A DNA stretch of 25,220 nt from Bacteroidota bacterium (GTDB taxonomy: Bacteria > Bacteroidota > Bacteroidia > Flavobacteriales > Weeksellaceae). This document shows, one piece after another, positions 22,213 through 25,220 of this stretch. The DNA lies in assembly GCA_023426625.1 (NCBI GenBank), contig JAFAAJ010000295.1, positions 1 to 25,220 of the forward strand, written 5' to 3'. Both the position numbers and the translations under genes were made by a program. Under the pieces are notes generated by a model. That model was not told the DNA's origin and searched no databases. It saw only the letters and a list, made by a program, of their open reading frames with translations. The first letter of the stretch is position 1; every line of letters starts with the position of its first letter.

Positions 22213-24246
22213 ATGAAAAAGCAATTAACATATATAGCTGCAGCGTTTTTATTCGCAGGAATGCTTTCAGCACAAAAAATTGACCTTAATGCAATGCCAA
22301 AACCAGGTCCTACTCCTGCGATCAACATTGCTAAGCCAAAAACTTTCCAATTAAGCAACGGACTTACGGTAATGGTTGTGGAAAACAATAAATTACCAAG
22401 AGTAAACGTGAGCCTTACAATGGACAGACCTCCATATTACGAAGGAAACGTAACAGGAGTAAGCTCAATCATGGCTGAACAGTTCGAAAACGGAACAAAG
22501 AACTTAAGCAAAGATGAATTCAACAAAAAGGTAGACTTTTTAGGAGCTGGCCTTAGCTTCTCTCCGGGAGGTGCTGCTGCCAATTCTCTTTCAAAATATT
22601 TCCCTGAAGTATTAAGTTTAATGGCAGATGCTATCATCAATCCTAACTTCACGGCTGAAGAGATCCAAAATTCTAAAGAAAGAGCAATTGAAGGATTGAA
22701 GTCTGAAGAGAAAAATGCTTCTGCTATTGCCGGAAAAGTTTCAAGAGCTTTGATGTACGGAAAAAACACATCAAGAGGAGAATTTGAAACAGTGGAATCT
22801 ATCAATAGAATTCAGTTGGCTGACGTACAAAACGTTTACAAAAAATATTACGCTCCGGACAACGCTTATTTAGTGATCGTTGGAGACGTTAAATTTGATA
22901 AGGTAAAATCTTTGGTTGAAAAAGCATTCAGCAGCTGGAAAAAATCAAATACTACTTTTGCAGCTTTAGAACCTGCTTCCAATGTGGCTAAAACAGAGAT
23001 CAACGTTGTTGATGTCCCTTCTGCTGTACAGTCTGTAGTATCTTTGAACAACATTCACAGTATGAAAATGAAGGATCCTAATTACTTTGCTGCAACTATA
23101 GCCAACTATATTTTAGGTGGTGGTGGTGAAGCTAGACTTTTCATGAACCTTCGTGAGAAGAACGGATTCACTTATGGGGCTTATTCCAGCTTAAGCACAA
23201 GCAAATATTCTCCTGAATTCTCAGCAGAAGCCAGTGTAAGAAACGAGGTTACAGACAAAGCTGTTAAAGAATTCATGAATGAACTTAACGGAATTTCTAC
23301 GGTAAAACCTGAAGAACTTGAAAACGCTAAAGCAAAACTGAAAGGAAGCTTCATCATGTCTTTAGAGCAGCCTGCTACTATTGCAAGATTTGCTTTAAAT
23401 CAAAAAGTTCAGGATCTTCCGGCTGATTTCTATACTAATTATCTGAAATCTATCGATAAAGTAACTGCAGCGGACGTTTCAAACGCTGTAAAAACAACTA
23501 TTTTACCTAACCAAAGCAGAATCTTCATCGCTGGTAAAGCATCTGAAATCTCTGAAGGATTGGAGAAATTAGGATACCCTGTAAAATATTTCGATAAAGA
23601 AGCTAATCCTGTGGCAAAACCAACGGCTCAGAAAGTAGATGCAAGCGTAACTATCGGATCTGTTGCAGATAAATACATCAATGCTATCGGAGGTCTTGCT
23701 GCAGTACAGAAGATCACTTCCATCACTTACGATGCTACTACCAAAGTACAGGGAATGGATATGAGCATGAAAATGACTCAGGCTAAAGGTGGTAAAATGG
23801 CGATGAACATCAGTATGATGGGAAATACCGTTCAAAAGATCGTATTTGACGGAAAAGACGGTTATATGGAAGCTCAAGGGCAAAAAATGCCTTTAAACGA
23901 TAAGCAAAAAGCTGAAATGGTTCAGGAAACTGAACTTTTCCCGGAACTTACTTTTGCTAAATCTCCAAAATACAAACTGGCAGGAATAGAGAAATTCAAC
24001 AATGAAGATTCTTATGTAATAAAAGATGACAAAACCACTTACTATTACAGTGTGAAAACCGGTCTTAAAACAGGAGAAGTTAAAGCAGGAGAAGGAGGAT
24101 CTATTCCTACAAGCTATGCTGATTACAAAGATGTATCGGGTGTAAAAATGCCATACACCATTATTCAGAATATGGGTGGAATGGATATTAATTTAGCGGT
24201 GAAATCTTACACGGTTAACCAGGCTAAAGATTCAGATTTTAAATAA
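22213..24246 (+). CDS. M16 family peptidase, non-catalytic partner with C-terminal extension
   Basis: The 677-residue protein has a signal peptide (MKKQLTYIAAAFLFAGMLSA) and two M16 lobes at about residues 45-260 and 265-470. The zinc motif is lost: the segment that should be HxxEH reads SSIMAEQFENGT (about 94-105). The second lobe has the Arg/Tyr signature LREKNGFTY (Arg314, Tyr321) that stabilises the substrate in the partner active site. Residues from about 485 form an added domain (YINAIGGLAAVQKITSITYD ... FDGKDGYMEAQGQKMPL) that resembles periplasmic LolA-like or other outer-membrane-lipoprotein sorting folds found on many Bacteroidota M16 proteins. It is read from the same promoter as the catalytic M16 gene and ends at a strong terminator. 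Confidence 0.93.
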   Translation: MKKQLTYIAAAFLFAGMLSAQKIDLNAMPKPGPTPAINIAKPKTFQLSNGLTVMVVENNKLPRVNVSLTMDRPPYYEGNVTGVSSIMAEQFENGTKNLSKDEFNKKVDFLGAGLSFSPGGAAANSLSKYFPEVLSLMADAIINPNFTAEEIQNSKERAIEGLKSEEKNASAIAGKVSRALMYGKNTSRGEFETVESINRIQLADVQNVYKKYYAPDNAYLVIVGDVKFDKVKSLVEKAFSSWKKSNTTFAALEPASNVAKTEINVVDVPSAVQSVVSLNNIHSMKMKDPNYFAATIANYILGGGGEARLFMNLREKNGFTYGAYSSLSTSKYSPEFSAEASVRNEVTDKAVKEFMNELNGISTVKPEELENAKAKLKGSFIMSLEQPATIARFALNQKVQDLPADFYTNYLKSIDKVTAADVSNAVKTTILPNQSRIFIAGKASEISEGLEKLGYPVKYFDKEANPVAKPTAQKVDASVTIGSVADKYINAIGGLAAVQKITSITYDATTKVQGMDMSMKMTQAKGGKMAMNISMMGNTVQKIVFDGKDGYMEAQGQKMPLNDKQKAEMVQETELFPELTFAKSPKYKLAGIEKFNNEDSYVIKDDKTTYYYSVKTGLKTGEVKAGEGGSIPTSYADYKDVSGVKMPYTIIQNMGGMDINLAVKSYTVNQAKDSDFK

Positions 24247-24263
24247 GAATCCCCTTATTGCAT

Positions 24264-24294
24264 AAAAAAACGGCAACAAATGTTGCCGTTTTTA
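24264..24294 (+). terminator. Intrinsic terminator after the M16 pair
   Basis: Perfect arms CGGCAAC (24271-24277) and GTTGCCG (24282-24288) with loop AAAT, flanked by A and T runs. Confidence 0.85.
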
Positions 24295-24324
24295 TTTTTA
24301 CCCATATTTTATTGACTTCTTTTT

Positions 24325-24354
24325 TTGTCATTCGGTAAAAAAAGATTAAATTTG
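24325..24354 (+). promoter_or_regulatory. Full -33/-7 promoter of secG
   Basis: TTG (24325-24327), 19-base spacer, then TAAATTTG (24347-24354): the full Bacteroidota promoter pattern. Transcription should begin about 24360, which fixes the secG start at the ATG at 24379 rather than the upstream TTG that is itself the -33 element. Confidence 0.75.
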
Positions 24355-24378
24355 CCCATTCAAAAAGATATCAAATTA

Positions 24379-24717
24379 ATGGATTCTATATTTATACTAT
24401 TGATGGTTCTTACAATGATTGCTAGTGTTTTACTGGTAATTATCATTATGGCTCAAAACCCAAAAGGAGGAGGTCTTTCCAGTACTTTCGGAGGTGCATC
24501 TTCCGCTCAGTTTGGAGTACAGAGAACCAATGACTTCATGGAAAAATCAACATGGACATTAGGAAGTGTGATCATCATTCTTATCCTTTTAAGTGTTGTT
24601 TTAACAGGAAAGCCTACACAGGCAGCTCCGGCTCAGCCGACAGTTAAAAAAGAAGCTCCGGCACAATCTGCCCCTGCTTCACAAACGACTCCGGAAAATA
24701 CACCGGCAACTAAATAG
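24379..24717 (+). CDS. secG: Preprotein translocase subunit SecG
   Basis: A 112-residue membrane protein. Two hydrophobic helices (SIFILLMVLTMIASVLLVIIIM at 3-24 and LGSVIIILILLSVVLTG at about 58-74) flank the SecG signature QNPKGGGLSSTFGGASSAQFGVQ, the cytoplasmic loop that moves with SecA. SecG joins SecYE and raises export efficiency. The tail after the second helix (about 38 residues) is rich in Pro, Ala, Thr and Gln with some Lys/Glu, low-complexity and probably disordered. The start at 24379 is set by the promoter. Export of the many signal-peptide proteins in this window depends on this translocon. Confidence 0.93.
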   Translation: MDSIFILLMVLTMIASVLLVIIIMAQNPKGGGLSSTFGGASSAQFGVQRTNDFMEKSTWTLGSVIIILILLSVVLTGKPTQAAPAQPTVKKEAPAQSAPASQTTPENTPATK

Positions 24718-24744
24718 TCAGATAATTATTTATAAATACAAAAA

Positions 24745-24768
24745 AGCAGTTCATTTTTCTGAACTGCT
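24745..24768. terminator. Bidirectional terminator between secG and the glycosyltransferase gene
   Basis: Perfect 9-base arms AGCAGTTCA / TGAACTGCT with a 6-base loop, A run to the left and T run to the right, between converging stop codons. Confidence 0.85.
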
Positions 24769-24771
24769 TTT

Positions 24772-25220
24772 TTATTTTAGCTTGATCTTATCGATCGTAT
24801 GACGAAGTTTAAGTCCGGCTTTTAAAAAGGAATATTGTATAGGTTTTGATCTTCTATAATACTTGTCAATAAAGATCTGCATAGCTCCGTAAAACCTTTC
24901 GAGATATACCTGATCTTTTATAGTACTTTCTCCTTTATGATGAAGAATGGAAGCTTTTCCATAATAATAATTCTGATAACCTTGCTTTAACAGTGTATAG
25001 CAAAGATCGATATCTTCACCATACATAAAATAGGTTTCATCCAGCCCCCCTATTTTTTCATAAACACCTCTTTTGATAAGCAAAAAGGCTCCGGTGATAA
25101 CTTCAACCTCGCCTACTCCATATTCATCAATATCATTTCTATAATAGGATTTTGAATTATTCTTTCTGAAATTCGTAAATAATTTTTCGAAAGAGTTGAA
25201 CATATCAGGAACCGAACGTT
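24772..25220 (-). CDS. Family 2 glycosyltransferase, C-terminal part (runs off the window)
   Basis: About 149 residues are visible, and the frame is open past the right edge (RSVPD precedes the internal ATG at 25203), so that ATG is not the true start. The visible part has the acceptor-binding region VEVITGAFLLIKRGVYEKIGG and the catalytic-base motif MYGEDIDLCYTLLKQGY, as in GT2 rhamnosyl- and other sugar transferases of the WbbL/RfbN type, then the LHHKGEST and AMQIFIDKYY pieces seen in the same group. Such enzymes add sugars to cell-surface polysaccharide or O-antigen. The N-terminal nucleotide-sugar domain is outside the window, so the sugar donor cannot be judged. Confidence 0.9.
   Translation of the reverse strand, partial: RSVPDMFNSFEKLFTNFRKNNSKSYYRNDIDEYGVGEVEVITGAFLLIKRGVYEKIGGLDETYFMYGEDIDLCYTLLKQGYQNYYYGKASILHHKGESTIKDQVYLERFYGAMQIFIDKYYRRSKPIQYSFLKAGLKLRHTIDKIKLK

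Noticed and set aside
1..25220. CRISPR arrays, tRNA or rRNA genes, insertion sequences, phage genes
   Set aside because: No regular direct repeats with unique spacers, no tRNA-like cloverleaf with a CCA end, no transposase or integrase frames and no target-site duplications were seen.

Overview
This window looks like chromosomal DNA from a member of the Bacteroidota, most likely a flavobacterium of the Chryseobacterium group (Weeksellaceae). The evidence is the low GC content, the wording of the encoded proteins, the near absence of Shine-Dalgarno sites, and repeated matches to the Bacteroidota -7 promoter element TAnnTTTG in front of genes. No rRNA, tRNA, insertion sequence, phage gene or CRISPR array was seen. 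Base composition looks even throughout, and no stretch longer than 300 bases lacks a gene.

Left part (1-4552). A LysR-type regulator, cut by the window edge, is divergent from a three-gene redox and detoxification unit: an MdaB-type quinone reductase, a YgiN-type monooxygenase and a DJ-1/PfpI protein. Next come a minus-strand Crp/Fnr regulator followed by an AhpD-like peroxidase-fold gene, and a divergent DUF1304 membrane protein gene that is interrupted by one in-frame TGA. A minus-strand unit encodes a TonB-dependent receptor whose plug domain carries a CxxC pair, overlapping by 4 bases a secreted thioredoxin-like protein. A 9-6-9 inverted repeat covers the receptor promoter.

Middle part (6735-14259). 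A plus-strand tyrosine (homogentisate) catabolic cluster: homogentisate dioxygenase, an acetyl-CoA hydrolase/CoA-transferase, an unrecognised protein, 4-hydroxyphenylpyruvate dioxygenase, a small secreted unrecognised protein, fumarylacetoacetase and a flavin-reductase-like protein. Together these take 4-hydroxyphenylpyruvate to fumarate and acetoacetate, except that no maleylacetoacetate isomerase is visible. The catalytic metal ligands of all three core enzymes are intact.

Right part (14291-25220). TerC-family membrane protein and an alpha/beta hydrolase (minus strand); a HipA-like kinase overlapping a DUF3037 gene, then a secreted esterase whose first codons form a terminator-like hairpin; the UvrD/PcrA helicase (minus strand); two consecutive M16 peptidase genes that look like a catalytic/non-catalytic pair; secG; and the C-terminal part of a family 2 glycosyltransferase that runs off the right edge.

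Most genes are conserved housekeeping or catabolic genes. The most unusual points are the nonsense codon in DUF1304, the operator over the receptor/thioredoxin promoter, the HipA-like/DUF3037 unit with its possible leaderless start, and the hairpin inside the esterase gene. I do not see a clear, wholly new system here.
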